Origin: Sambucus nigra | Taxonomy: Eukaryota > Streptophyta > Magnoliopsida > Dipsacales > Adoxaceae | DNA: 64,000 bases | NCBI GenBank assembly: GCA_949130495.1 | Contig: OX422223.1 | Coordinates: 73,716,751 to 73,780,750 of the forward strand | Direction of reading: 5' to 3' | In this document: positions 12,750-24,281 of the stretch, one piece after another | Layout of the letters: each line of letters opens with the position of its first letter | Position numbering within the stretch: the stretch's first letter is position 1 | Made by a program: the position numbers and the translations under genes | Notes under the pieces: generated by a model | Database searches by the model: none | What the model saw: only the letters and a program-made list of their open reading frames with translations | What the model was told of the DNA's origin: nothing

Positions 12750-13924
12750 CTTGCACCATTTTTAGGAACGCTTCGGCCATTGTTGATGTGAGGTGATATA
12801 AAGAGATAGAGTCGCAAGCCTATTTTTCTCAAAACAGGCAAAAGAACATGTTGTTGCCTCGAGAGAACGATATCAAACACAAACTGATGCTTACGAAACC
12901 AATTAGATCAGAGGTTCGGGGGCTAAGCTACGGAATGGAAAGGCATTAGGCATACACCCCTCCCTTTCGGTCTCTCATGGGCCTATGTTACTATTTTCCT
13001 TAATTTTTCCGTGAAGTGTGTGCGTATATATATAAGTGGAGATCGGAATCGCTTGACTCGCATCATGTAAAATATGGAGTGAGGTCATCCATAGGAATAT
13101 TTCCAAAATAATAATTAAAAAAATATGATGTGTGCTCTGATCGAGATATTGATCGTTATGATGACACGATGATATGTGTTAGATAAGACGCAAGAACGAA
13201 TCATAAGTATGACATATATATGAATAATATATGGATAAAATAGGAAAAATATGAAAATATGAAAATAGGACTCGAGTCTCGAGTTTTAGCCCGAGACGCC
13301 TGTGTAGACTATAAAGGCATAAAAGTTCACATAGTTTGCATACGGCACGAGGGTGGGGTTTATCGCATAAGTCTGAAGGGTTTTTTATTATATGTGTGTG
13401 TGTGTAAGAAAAAGGTATTTTTAGTTTTGTGAGAGTGTGGTGAAAATTTAAGTTAGAATTTATAGGTGTAACCCTCTTTTACTTGTTTTCTATAGAAAAT
13501 ATATTATTTGAAATATAACTAATAACGGATTGAAGATTAATATGTGTATGACACAAAGTAAAAGCTAAATTAAGAATTTATATAACTAATGCAAAAATAA
13601 AGTAATTTAAAGAGAGAGAAGAATCTTTGGACATTCTTTAGAGACTTGGAGATTGACCTTGATTGATGATGAGCTTCCTTGCAAGTGAATGAAGAATGTA
13701 GGAGTATTTTTGCTAAATTGGGTGTGAAAGTGATGGGAATTAAAGGTGGAGAAAGGTTTTAAATAAGGAAACCTCTCTGACTTAAGAAGAATGTTGTTGA
13801 GATCACTGAAATTGATGTTTATGAGGTGCCTTGGAAGGTGAACTCATGTTCTCCTTGTATAGGGGAGGGGATTGCAGATAGACATTTTTGTTGCCTTGCC
13901 TTCCGATAGTTAACCCTAGACAAA

Positions 13925-14825
13925 CGACCGATAGGTAGGAAAATGGACACGCCAATTGGTAGCCTCGTGCAGATTTTTTGGAAAATCGTCATAAAATGAA
14001 GTTTGTAAGTACAAATCGTGCACGGGGCATGTCATTAGAAAGTTTATTTAGAGACGTTTCATAATACTTCAAGCCACTCCTGGGTCTGGGAGTTGACTTT
14101 GGGTCAAATGGGGCTCGAAAGTGCCCGTTGGTCCTTTAGATAGGAGATCGCAGGACGGCGATGGATCATTCGTCCAAAATGTAAGCCCAAGTCATGCACG
14201 AGGAAGAATGTTAGAAAGGTTATCTGAGGGACTTGAATCTTCCAAAGATCTTAGCATAGTTTGGAGAGTTATCATTGGTCAAATCGAACTTGAAAGTGCC
14301 CGGTGACCTTTGGAAGTAAAATGGGTCACTCATCTGTACTGTAAGGTTGATTCCCACATGGGGCAGACCGTTGAAAAGGGTATTTAATGTTCTTTAAAGA
14401 TTCATTTAGTCTCGTTCGAGTTGAAGAGTTGACTTTGGTCAAATGGAGCTTGGGAGAGCCCAATGGCCTCCAGATTTATTTTTAAGGGAAAATGGAATGG
14501 TTATGTAATTTCATGCACTGGGTAGACCGTTGGAAAGTGGTTTCAGTGACCTTTGAAGATCCATTGAGCTTTATCTTCGATGATAAAGTTGATTGGGGTC
14601 AAAATGGGTCTCAGGAGCACCCAGTGGCCTCCAAATCGATTTTTAGTAGTAAAATGGTTTGTTCGTTCAGATCGTTATGTGATTTGCACATAGGATGGAT
14701 CATTAAAAATGGGATTCAGGTTCCTTCAAATATTCATTAAGCTTTCACTTTGATGATGAAGTTGACCGGAGTCAAACGGGGCCCGGGAGAGCCCGGTGGC
14801 CTCTAGATCGATACTCGGAGCATGA
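13925..14825 (+). repeat. Degenerate ~165-bp tandem repeats
   Basis: Five to six diverged monomers follow each other. Each begins near GAGTTGACTTTGGTCAAATG (starts near 14090, 14266, 14428, 14587 and 14758), followed by a GAGCCCGGTGGCCTC-like stretch and a GCACGGGGTAGACCGTTGG-like stretch. Spacing is about 159-176 bp. The size and head-to-tail order resemble a decayed satellite. Short frames inside it carry no family signal. Confidence 0.75.
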
Positions 14826-14984
14826 CCTAGGGTTTGTAGTGAATTGGGGAGGTGATAAGGACCTAAGGAGAGTCTTAGGTTGGTTCCTAGAAGGTGGTGT
14901 ATAGATATCCCCTCAATGGGTGAACATGGGATAAGTGAAATCCATTTAATAGACACCACATTATGTTTGGAAAAAAGGTCAATT

Positions 14985-15461
14985 ATGCAGACCAAAGGGA
15001 CAAGGATGACCGTTTTAGGGGATCAACATCGATTTTGAGGACCAAATGTAAAACCAATTCGGGTCAAGGTCATTTATGAGGACCTAAGTTTGTGGTAACC
15101 GATTCGACGAGTCGACGTCAATTTTGCGGACCTAAAGTAGTGGCGACCAATTCTGCGAGTCGGGGTTAATTCTGCGGACCTAAGGTTGAGGTGTCTAATT
15201 CTACAGGTTAAGGCCAATATTGAGGACCTAAAGTTAAGGTGACCAATTCTGATTGTCGAGGACAATTCTGCGGTCCTAAAGTGGAGGCGACCAATTTTGC
15301 TGGTCGAGGCCAATTCTGAGGACCTAAAGTAAAGGTGACCACTTCAGTGGGTCGAGGACAATTATGTAGGCCTAAAGTAGGAGTGACCAATTTTGCGAGT
15401 GGAGATCAATTCTGCGAACCTAAAGTTGGGGTGACCAATTGTGCGGGTCGAGGTCAATTCT
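14985..15461. repeat. 48-bp minisatellite array
   Basis: The word CCTAA recurs at 15083, 15131, 15179, 15227, 15275, 15323, 15371 and 15419, exactly every 48 bp, with less regular copies to the left. The period is a multiple of three, so minus-strand frames at 15074-15313 and 15208-15390 stay open as 16-residue repeats. I recognise no protein family. The array is cut at 15461 by insertion of element B. Confidence 0.93.
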
Positions 15462-16500
15462 TGTAATACCCCGCATTTATGAGGATATAGGATTTAATTA
15501 AATTGGTGATTTGGAGTTTATTTAACTCCGAGAATTTATTTAATTCGGGTATTTAGAATTTAAATTAAATCAGTCTATTTAAAATTCACGTGTGCCATAT
15601 TTTGATATGGAGATAAGATAATTTTATAAAATGATATGGATGATGATTTAGAGGTCACGATTGATTCTGAAAGGGTCAAAATAGTGAAAATAGTATAACC
15701 CGGGTATAGTTTTGATCCCGGGGTAATTTTAGACCAAACCGGCAGCATATGAGGGCATTTTGGACACTGGGTAACCTAGGGTTAAGAGATCTACGAATTT
15801 CCAAAATATTTATAACCATATAATTGGGAGACCTGGGGTTAGAAATATAAAAAACAAAAAGAGCCCATTAGAGAAGAAGGAGAAGCCATTTTTGAAGCTT
15901 AAGATAGAGTTCTTAAAGGATTTAACTTTATTCTTACACCATAATCGTCATTAGAGAGTGGATTGAAGGGGAAGACAAATAAATCCATAACATCATCAAA
16001 TGAAATCAGATCTACTGGACCAAAGACAAGTGTTTATCTTTCTTATTTTTGAAGAGTTATAATACCCATGTAGAGTAGGGTCTTATATTTGATGATTTAA
16101 ATTGAATCTTGAGGTTTTGATGATTTATACACATGCTTTTGGGGTACGATTTGCATGTGGAATTAATCCTTATTATGATTAGTACAAAATCAAATGTTAT
16201 ATGATGAAGAACATGTAAAATTTTTGGGTATTTTGATGAGAGTACATAAAGAACTTAAAATCCGGGGTTTCTGATGAATTAATGAATTGATTGGTTATTA
16301 GATGAATTTCATATACTTTTGATGTATTGTGTATGTTATTAATAACCCCTATATACTTAAATGATGTTTATGGAGTTTCATAAAGTTGGGTTAAAGCTTT
16401 AAAGGTGAAAAATGTAACTACGTAGAAGAAGAAGAAGGGACCTGCTACTTTTCGAATCGATTCAGCCTCTTGGGTGAATTGATTCGGCTGCCCAAAATTA
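15462..16500 (+). mobile_element. Truncated 5' LTR of B
   Basis: The sequence starts TGTAATACCCCGCATTTATG and is collinear with the 3' copy from 18312. It carries the family block GAAAGGGTCAAAATAG near 15670 and a GAATCGATTC cassette at 16453-16490. It then breaks off abruptly at about 16500 into gag-coding sequence. Confidence 0.85.
16453..16490 (+). repeat. GAATCGATTC palindrome cassette of B 5' LTR
   Basis: CGAATCGATTCAG and GAATTGATTCGG occur in tandem, a decayed form of the GAATCGATTCGG repeats in the 3' LTR of B and in K. The deletion junction lies about 10 bp further on. Confidence 0.85.
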
Positions 16501-17075
16501 GATAGAGATGCGACAACAGTTTCTCAATATTTATCAAGGAGATAGGATCATGGCAGAATACAAGGAAGAGTTCATTAGGTTAGCAAATTTTGTGAAAGAT
16601 GCTGTAAACACTGAAGAGAAGAGGATGTGTAAGTTCATGGATAGACTTTCGTGGAAGATCCGACAACACTTGTTGGGTAATAAGGTGTTAGAGACATATA
16701 CAAAGGTTATCAATGTAGTTTTACATCATTACCAAGATCAACATTTGCACATTAAATATAATAAAAGAATGAGTGGGTCTAGTCAAACTAGAAAAGTATA
16801 TGGGAACGGTGCCAGTGGAGCACAACAGCAGCAGGAGCGAGAACTCCAGCAAGGGAGCTAGACCAAGAGATTTAGTTTAGGGGGTTATTGACACGAGAGT
16901 GTTGGGTTCAAGCACGGTCAAAAGTTCCCTCAGTAGCAGAACCATTTCGTTCCTAAAGGTTGTCAGGGCTAAGGGAATGGCAGGGGATCAGTAAGTACAA
17001 GATCAGTGGCATGGAAGATTTTTTGGGAAATGTTTCCTTTGTAGAAATACAGGCCACAGGAAGAGAGATTGACCA
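16500..17075 (+). pseudogene. Gypsy gag remnant of B
   Basis: A 117-codon frame (16508-16861) is the retrotransposon gag middle region. It contains MAEYKEEFIRLANF and [20 protein letters not shown], closely parallel to residues 87-150 of the F polyprotein, and then a glutamine-rich stretch. The normal gag N-terminus is missing because a deletion joins the 5' LTR to this point. Stops follow at 16861. In another frame at 17028-17072, KCFLCRNTGHRKRD keeps three of the four zinc-knuckle ligands and then hits a stop where the last cysteine would be. Gag would form the particle shell and bind RNA; this copy is broken by truncation, stops and frameshift. Confidence 0.88.
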
Positions 17076-18298
17076 ATATGAGGCAGGAGGCAACCACAAG
17101 ACGAGGTTCTGGATGTACAACCATTGCAGTAGGTTATGGGTCAGTTCGAACACGAGAATTACGTTTACAGACTCATCAACTAGGCGATGCATCTATCACT
17201 TGGAGGTAAATTCCTTTTTTTACCCTATGAGTATTGGGTAGATTCTTATGACATGGGGTCATGACAACGTAAAGTTTTCATCACTAGAATTCACGAGTGT
17301 GTCGGACTTAGTGGGTGTCTTGGCCATAATAGCCTTATTATGTATATATTTAGATAATTATCGTGGGGTAGCGGGTCTTTTTAGTGTCGCCTACGAGAGA
17401 GCGGGTGTGTACACTAAGGGGATGGTTTAATTACGTGTTAGTTTACTACTTTTGAGAATTATGAGAATAGAGTAGACTATCTTTTAGTTTCCACTGGTCA
17501 GCGATAGTTTGAGCAATATTAGACTGTTATTGTAGAACTTTGTGTTTGCTGCCCTAGGGTATGACTTATCTTTGCTAGGTATCACCTGAAAGAGGGTCTA
17601 GCCAATATACACGTGTATATATGTTATAGTTTCCACGATGGACTTATAAGAATATGTTTTTATGGTTATAATTGAGCACGATGAGTAGGAACGTTTACTA
17701 ATATGATTCAGGGTAGATTGACTTATTATCGAGCGAAGAGATATAGCTTGTCATTTACTCACGCTAAGAAACTAGTGATAGTAGGAGAGTCATGATGTAT
17801 GTTGTCTTTTGTAACATGAGAGTGGATGTGTATATTCTTATGTCATAAGACGGGGATTTAGGGGTACGTGCTATGGACTAAGGGCCTAACGGATCTCGAT
17901 GATCGACAATGTTAGGTAGTAGTGTATCGGGGAGGTTCCTTGTTTGGATTTCGCTTTACGAGACATCCCACACATGAAACATAGTGCAATGTTGGAAGTG
18001 TATATATGTTTGGTCATCAGGACTTGGGTTTAGTACCTTGGTTATTATACATATATGTAGTTATAACTACGAGTTGATAGTTATATTACGATTTAAGGCT
18101 AGTGGAACCGGGTAACATTGGTGTAGTTATGCATGGGTATAGTGTGTATGGGCGCCCTAGGTAGTTGAATTCGCTTACTATTATCGTCGATTAGGAGAGG
18201 TAGAAATATATGTAGTGATCTTTAGAGTATAAGATTAAGGTAGTGTAGAAAGATGGAAGTGCGAGTCTTATCTAAATTTTGAGGACGATATTCCTTTG
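17076..18298 (+). mobile_element. Non-coding interior of B
   Basis: There is no protease, RT or integrase motif here. It includes the conserved module at 17860-17995, and further sequence resembling A's interior (TTACGATWTAAGGYYAGTRGARCC type, near 18083). Confidence 0.65.
17860..17995 (+). repeat. Conserved non-coding module, copy in B
   Basis: Same module as at 6781-6924. It runs from AGGGGTACGTGCTATGGACT through TTGTTTGGATTTCGCTTTAC to CATGAAAC. It lies a few hundred bases before the PPT, as in A it lies in the later half of the interior. Confidence 0.8.
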
Positions 18299-18299
18299 T

Positions 18300-18311
18300 A
18301 CGGGGGATGTA
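18300..18311 (+). other. Polypurine tract of B
   Basis: ACGGGGGATGTA directly precedes TGTAATACCC, the start of the 3' LTR, and is the plus-strand primer site. Confidence 0.7.
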
Positions 18312-20310
18312 TGTAATACCCTGTATTTATGAGGATATAGGATTTTATTATATTGGTGATTTATGATTTAATTAAATTAGTTATTTGGAGTTTATTTAAT
18401 TCAAAAATTTTATTTAATTCGAGAATTTAGAATTTAAAGTAATTCGATCTATTTAAAATTCACGCATGCTATATTTTGAGGAGGAAATAAGATAATTGTA
18501 TAAAGTGACTTAGATGGTGATTTAGAGGTCATGATTGATTCCGAAAGGGTCAAAATAGTCAAAATAGTATACTCGGGGGTATAGTTTGGGTCTCGGGGAA
18601 ATTTTAGACCAAATCGACACCGTATGAGGGCATTTCGATCATTTGATAACCTAGGGTTAAGAGACCTACGAATTTCCAAAGTATTTATTTATATATAATT
18701 TGGAGATGATAGGTTTAGAAATATAGAAAACAAAAAAAGGCCATTAGAGTAAAAGTAGAAGACATTTTTGAAGCTTAAGAGAGAGTTCTTGAAGGATTCA
18801 ACCTTATTCTTGCACCACCATCATCATTGGAGAATGGATTGAAGGGGAAAACAAAAACAATCCATCATCATCATCAAATGAAATTAGATCTACTGGACCA
18901 AAGAAAAGTGTTTATCTTTCTTGTTTTTGAAGTGTTATAATACCCATGTAGAGTATGGTCTTATATTTTGCGATTTAAATTGAATCTTGAGGTTTTGATG
19001 ATTTATACACATGCTTTTGGGGTAGGATTTTTCATGTAGAATTAATCTTTCATATGAGTATTACGAAATCAAATGTTATATGATGAAGAGCATGAAAGAA
19101 TCATGGGTATTTTGATGAGAATACATAAAGAACGTAAAATCTAGGGTTTTTGATGAATTAATGAATTGATTGGTTCTTGGATGAATTTCATATAGTTTTG
19201 ATGTATTATGTAGGTTATAAATCACCCGTATATAATTAAATGATGTTTAGTAATGTTGGAGGATAGTTTTATGGATCTTCATGAAGTTGGGTTGAAGATT
19301 TAATTGTGAAAAAAGTAACTACGTACAGGAAGAAGGGAGCTGGTGCTTTTTGAACCGATTCGGCCTAGAGGCGAATCGATTCGGCCTCCTGGATGAATCG
19401 ATTCGGCTGCTCAAAATTTCCCAATTATACTATTTTTATGATGTTTACTCTTAGGATGAATTACGGGGAACTTGGGGGTTGATCTTATAATTAATTAAAG
19501 ACTGGAAGGAAGTTAGTAGGTATACGATTAAGACTTGGTTAGATCTTAATGTGAGTAAGATGGGACCTTTAAACCGATAAGAGTAAATCGAGTGAATTAC
19601 AAATTGGGAATTTGGAATTTGGGCTTCGGGAAGAGTGGGACATGATCTAAGGTTATAACCAGTAGAGTATAAGTGTAATAACTATTGAATTAACTTAAGG
19701 GGTAAGTATGGTCACTTTGGGTAGAGAATAATACTCGGGGATATACGATGATGAGGAAACATTGTGGATCAATGATACGGTAAGTATTCAGAGAATATAT
19801 ACTACATACGAATTATTGTTATAGGTTGTATGTGTGCCTATACTAAATATACATATGGATTAGGTGGTGTGTATCCTTATTACGTGTTTTTCTGTATATG
19901 AACATGCCTACGTCGCTTTCTATCACGGAGGTCCCGCATAGTGGGAAGTCCCACCTTAACGAATCTAGTGAGGTCTGGATTTGTGCCCCAGAGTATAGTC
20001 CTGATAGTGAATAATTATGTGAGAGAAATTGTAAAGTCAACAAGTCGTTTGGATACATTTGGTATCTGCGCGGCCCCAAAGACTTAGTGCTATGTTCACC
20101 TCCAATATGTGTTTTTTTGATTTATTATTCCAGGAAGACATTCTGAATCAATAGTCCATGATTAGGTACGTGAGGTACTTGGACTTGATAGAAGAGTACG
20201 CAATTTTAAATCACGGTGGCCAGTCTGATGGAGGCTATATTTTATATTTATATAGTGTGTGATACATATATATACTGGGGTGCTTTTGTCGCGCCTAGAC
20301 TTAATGAAGT
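18312..20310 (+). mobile_element. 3' LTR of B (right end lost)
   Basis: This copy starts TGTAATACCCTG and is collinear with 15462-16500, then extends about 0.9 kb past the cassette. It contains a CTATCACGGAGGTCCCGC block typical of the family near 19919. No GTCACA end is found. Similarity fades near 20310. Confidence 0.75.
19352..19410 (+). repeat. GAATCGATTC palindrome cassette of B 3' LTR
   Basis: Three copies of the GAATCGATTCGGC motif (the first with one mismatch) lie at the family's usual cassette position. Confidence 0.9.
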
Positions 20311-20830
20311 TAAAATCAGCCTTTTATTTATAGAGATAAATTCCCACTAAACAATATCGTACTTGAAATCTCTCAACAATAGCACAAGAATTTTTTTAAT
20401 CAAAGATATGGTTAGAAGAAAACATAACTAATTTTACAGATAACATACAAGTAGCAAACAAATTTACTCACATACGTTTCATAGTTTAATATTTACCCAA
20501 AAAGCTTGTTGATATTAAACCAACATTATTTATCCTCCACTCTCCCATTTAACATCCTAACTTGGCAGTGAACTCCAAATGATAGGAATACCTGAAACAT
20601 AACATTATAGGAGTCTAAACAATACATGCTTAGTGAATGACCATATACCACACATACACCACACATATAACCAATTTGAATAACCATTTTTATTTTCTAA
20701 TGTTATAACCCCACAGGAATTGTGCAACTCTCGCAAGCCTGGACCCGCCACAGTCCAATTAACCCACCACAATTATTGGGGACCACCACATCCCGTAGGA
20801 CCCACCACAGTCCTTAACATTAGATAGAGG
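20311..20830 (-). mobile_element. LTR-like sequence of D, outer part
   Basis: AT-rich sequence with short GACCCRCCACAGTCC repeats at 20740-20815. The same motif continues directly after solo LTR C (GACCCGCCACAGTCC at 24281), so C split one older sequence. It probably belongs to the minus-strand 3' LTR of gypsy relic D. No terminus was found. Confidence 0.4.
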
Positions 20831-21783
20831 TGTAACACCCCGCCTAATTAAATACCCGGTGGCCAGTCCCATACCAAATTAAAACAGAATATACAGTTGG
20901 CTCATTCTTAGCATCACTGTCGAAAACATTTACAACTCACCCAATACCCAATTAAGCTGGTGTTAAAAACTTTCCAAATTTTAATTTAACAAAATCCATT
21001 TCCAGTTTAAGAATAACACAACACATTTTATTCTACAACACTGATAACCCAATAAATAACACAAAAGAATTTAAATGCAATTGGAATAAACATTCCCAAA
21101 TAATATAAATCCATTACAATAATCCCAACAATGTCAAATGTATTAAAAAGATACGAATACAATAGTATCTGAATCCGATAGAAAAAGATAACTGAATCCT
21201 TTGGGCGACATGCCCTAACTAAGAATATTGTGAATCAAAAGATGATAGGCGTCTAAGAAAAACTCCATAGCTCCATAGCTTATCGTAATCCGCTAAGGTT
21301 GGCGTCCCTGTTGCTGGACACCTGATATAGGAGATACAATAGAAAAGAAAATATGCAAGGAAACGGGTCCGATCCCGATTGTGTAAAATGATTTTTAAAA
21401 CAACAAATATTTAACAAGTGCAATAAATCATTTATTATGTACATGTTAGTATCCAACTCTCACTAGCCATTCTCACCTCTCAACTAGAGTGCACACTTAA
21501 CGTTTCCTATTAACCTCCTATTTAATGGTTACTCAATACTAATTTCCATCATATGATTCCATTCCCATATCATATCCCCGTATGTCCCATACCCTACGTT
21601 ATAATTCTTCTTATACATTTCTCATTTATGAATTGTTTCTCATTAACACGAATCAAGCTTTTCAATTGTTTAAGAATAAACATTCATTAACTTACTTCAA
21701 TTCTTTTCTCAATTACACCGTATCTACAATTATCATCGTAGTTAGATTTAATTACAATATATATCCATTCATTCCTTTAATCC

Positions 21784-21785
<2 letters not shown>

Positions 21786-21818
<33 letters not shown>
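21786..21818. repeat. TA microsatellite
   Basis: About 16 consecutive AT dinucleotides inside solo LTR C, near the place where other LTRs of the family have short TATATA stretches. Confidence 0.95.
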
Positions 21819-21821
<3 letters not shown>

Positions 21822-22340
21822 TATATAATACGGCACCCCGAGTCATAGCTGCGGTGCAATGCATTACTCTGCTATCATGTCCCAATATCGCTGGTCGCCG
21901 AATAGGAGACAAAAGGTTCGGTAAGGATTTCTCGAACCACAAACAACAACACAATCATTGGAGGCGAACATAGTTCTCATACCCATGGGTCACGCACATA
22001 CCAACGTACCCACAGTCAGCGGACTTATCAACTCCCCAATAAGTCTTTCATAGACCTATGTTCTCGAACGACAAATCAAAGATCCCATGGATTCATCAGG
22101 ATATGACTGCCCTCACGCGCAAACCTCCCATCTTTAACAAGTAAGCTAGGTATGTCATACACACAATCATTAATCAATCAAATAGGTATTATCATACCTA
22201 TAATATAGTATCGACCAGGTACATATATTGCCCTTAGATTATTCCCAATCGTAGCATTATATCACTTTAAGCCTCACGTATTAAAATATCATAACTTTAC
22301 TTCTTAATTTAATTATCCTCACATCCTATAACATCTCTCC

Positions 22341-22446
22341 ACTCCCGACGTCGTTAAGGTTCATGCGCGGAGCGTCTCGCAAAGCGAAATCCAAACAAGG
22401 AACCCCTCCAATACACTACTACTTAACTTTGTCGATCGAGGAGGTC
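22341..22446 (-). repeat. Conserved non-coding module, copy in C
   Basis: On the minus strand this reads AGTAGTGTATTGGAGGGG, then TTCCTTGTTTGGATTTCGCT, then GCATGAACC. It matches the interior modules of A and B, yet here it lies inside an LTR. Confidence 0.8.
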
Positions 22447-23116
22447 CGACAATTTCAACTATGCAATCGGGATAACCTCATACCTTCTTTCAACCAAATG
22501 TGTTCTAAACTCCCATCTCTATCCAGGAGACATACCACTACGCTCTTGTATTACATTCATCCTTGCGAAATCAATAATGAGCTTAAACTCAGTTCTTGAT
22601 GTTCAAATTGTATCCCTAAGGCTACCCTTACACAATACACAAGATTCAAATAGGTTTTTCCTCAACATATATTTAGTAAGAAGTCACTAATATCCTACTG
22701 GTCCATAACATTATTTCTCCCGAACTACTACGAGTTTAGTTCTCCTTTTAATTAAGGTTAAAACCGATAGTTTCAAATCTATTATAAACACATATTCTTT
22801 CACTTAGGATTAAACCCTCTTGTAAACTTAAGGATACCCAGGTGTTATATTAAATCATCCCTACTGGTCCTATCTTTAATCCTCATACATACCCATTTGA
22901 AATTTAACAAATGAATCTAGTAACCGAAATTCCATTCAATATAATTTTCATCATTTTAATCACTTGAATCCAAATCAAATTAATTCAAATCTTATCAAGG
23001 GTTTACTGATATTTTCTATGTCCCATAATATCCAAATAATAATCACCAAAGATCCACAAAAGGTTTGGGATAAAAATCATCATTGAAAAAATAAACAACT
23101 TTACATATTCTGGGGA

Positions 23117-23154
23117 GGTCGATCGATCAAAGGCAGGGGTCGATCGATCGATCC
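23117..23154 (-). repeat. GATCGATC palindrome cassette of C
   Basis: GTCGATCGATC and GTCGATCGATCGATC are separated by a short spacer, at the family's cassette position. It uses the same palindrome type as element A. Confidence 0.9.
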
Positions 23155-24281
23155 CTCAGGTCACAGCCTGGTTTTTCTGCATTTCAGCAACTACGGGTTT
23201 CACCATTTTTACTCATTCAAACCTTCATATTAACCTCCAAAATGAGTTATAATTATTACTACATGATATATCAACATATATGAACGATTTCTAGTACTCT
23301 AAACATCTTAGGATCATCAAGGGATTGGATTAAAAATCATGTTTATCTCCTTATTTCCCGAAAATTATCAACATATCATCTTCAAGAACACATCAATGGT
23401 TTTCATAGTTTATTCAACAGATTCATGACTATTTTGTGGATTATTATGAACCTAAAACATGTGTTTAACTCCTATATCATTCCAGTTTCCAGAAATCCAT
23501 TTAATACTCCATTATTTCTTCCAAACATGAATAATCTTCTCTTTTCATACTATTCTAACATGGACAATATACAAACTTAAATTGCCATTATCAAACACTT
23601 GCCTTTACTGAAGGTCTGATCCTTTAGTGTAGTATATCTCAGTTGGTTGTCCCTTCTCCGGTCAACCTCCGGTGGTGGTTGGTGGTGGTTGTTCTTCTCC
23701 TTCCCAAGTAGGCTTTTCCCTTCCCAAGCACCCTTTTTCTCTCTCTAGGAAGATGACTTCTCTACTTTGTGAAGAGGAGATGTATAACCCACGTACACTT
23801 AATCTACCAATACTTATAATAGGACAAAACCCGAAATCACTATTCATCCCCCTAGAAAAATGACCAAAATGCCCTTTTGGGTTGTCTATTCATTTCCAAA
23901 TGTCCCGAGACTCAAAATTAACATCCAAATAGACTTTTCTGACTATTTCGAACCTTCCGGACGTAACGGCGCAGTCGAAATGACTATAAGGTCGATAGAA
24001 AATAATTTTCCTTTTTAATTTAATAAATTAGTCCCGACGCGTCCCATACTGCGTCTGACTAAAAATCCAAATTATCGAAATTATACCACACCGTCATATC
24101 AATGACATCACATTCATATATTACCTAAATATCTTTAAGTAATATTCAGAATCATGCATTTTAATATCCACAATTCGGATAAAACCCAAATGAATTAATT
24201 AATAATAAAAATCTAATTAATCCATTAATTTAAAATATAACCCATTTTAAAAGTCATAAAAACTACGGGTATTACAAGAGG

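Larger units (their letters stand above)
11736..13920. other. Unassigned AT-rich region
   Basis: No gene is supported here. The region holds a duplicated motif at 12215-12395 and a GA microsatellite at 12706-12745. The rest is AT-rich sequence without recognisable protein similarity or element termini. Confidence 0.5.
15462..20310 (+). mobile_element. Degenerate gypsy-type retroelement B
   Basis: Element B entered the 48-bp array after ATTCT (15457-15461). It has a truncated 5' LTR (15462-16500), a broken gag, about 1.2 kb of non-coding interior, a PPT and a 3' LTR starting at 18312. The PBS, the second half of the 5' LTR and the start of gag are deleted, and there is no RT or integrase. The right end is not a clean LTR terminus: similarity fades near 20310 where element D sequence begins. 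Confidence 0.75.
20831..24276 (-). mobile_element. Solo LTR C
   Basis: A single 3446-bp LTR in minus orientation is bounded by perfect 5-bp duplications AGAGG (20826-20830 and 24277-24281). Read on the minus strand it starts TGTAATACCCG and ends GGGTGTTACA. It has the family's TCGA cassette and GATAGCAGAG block. No internal domain accompanies it, so LTR-LTR recombination probably removed one. It is longer than the A and F LTRs, partly because it holds a copy of the conserved module. Confidence 0.88.
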
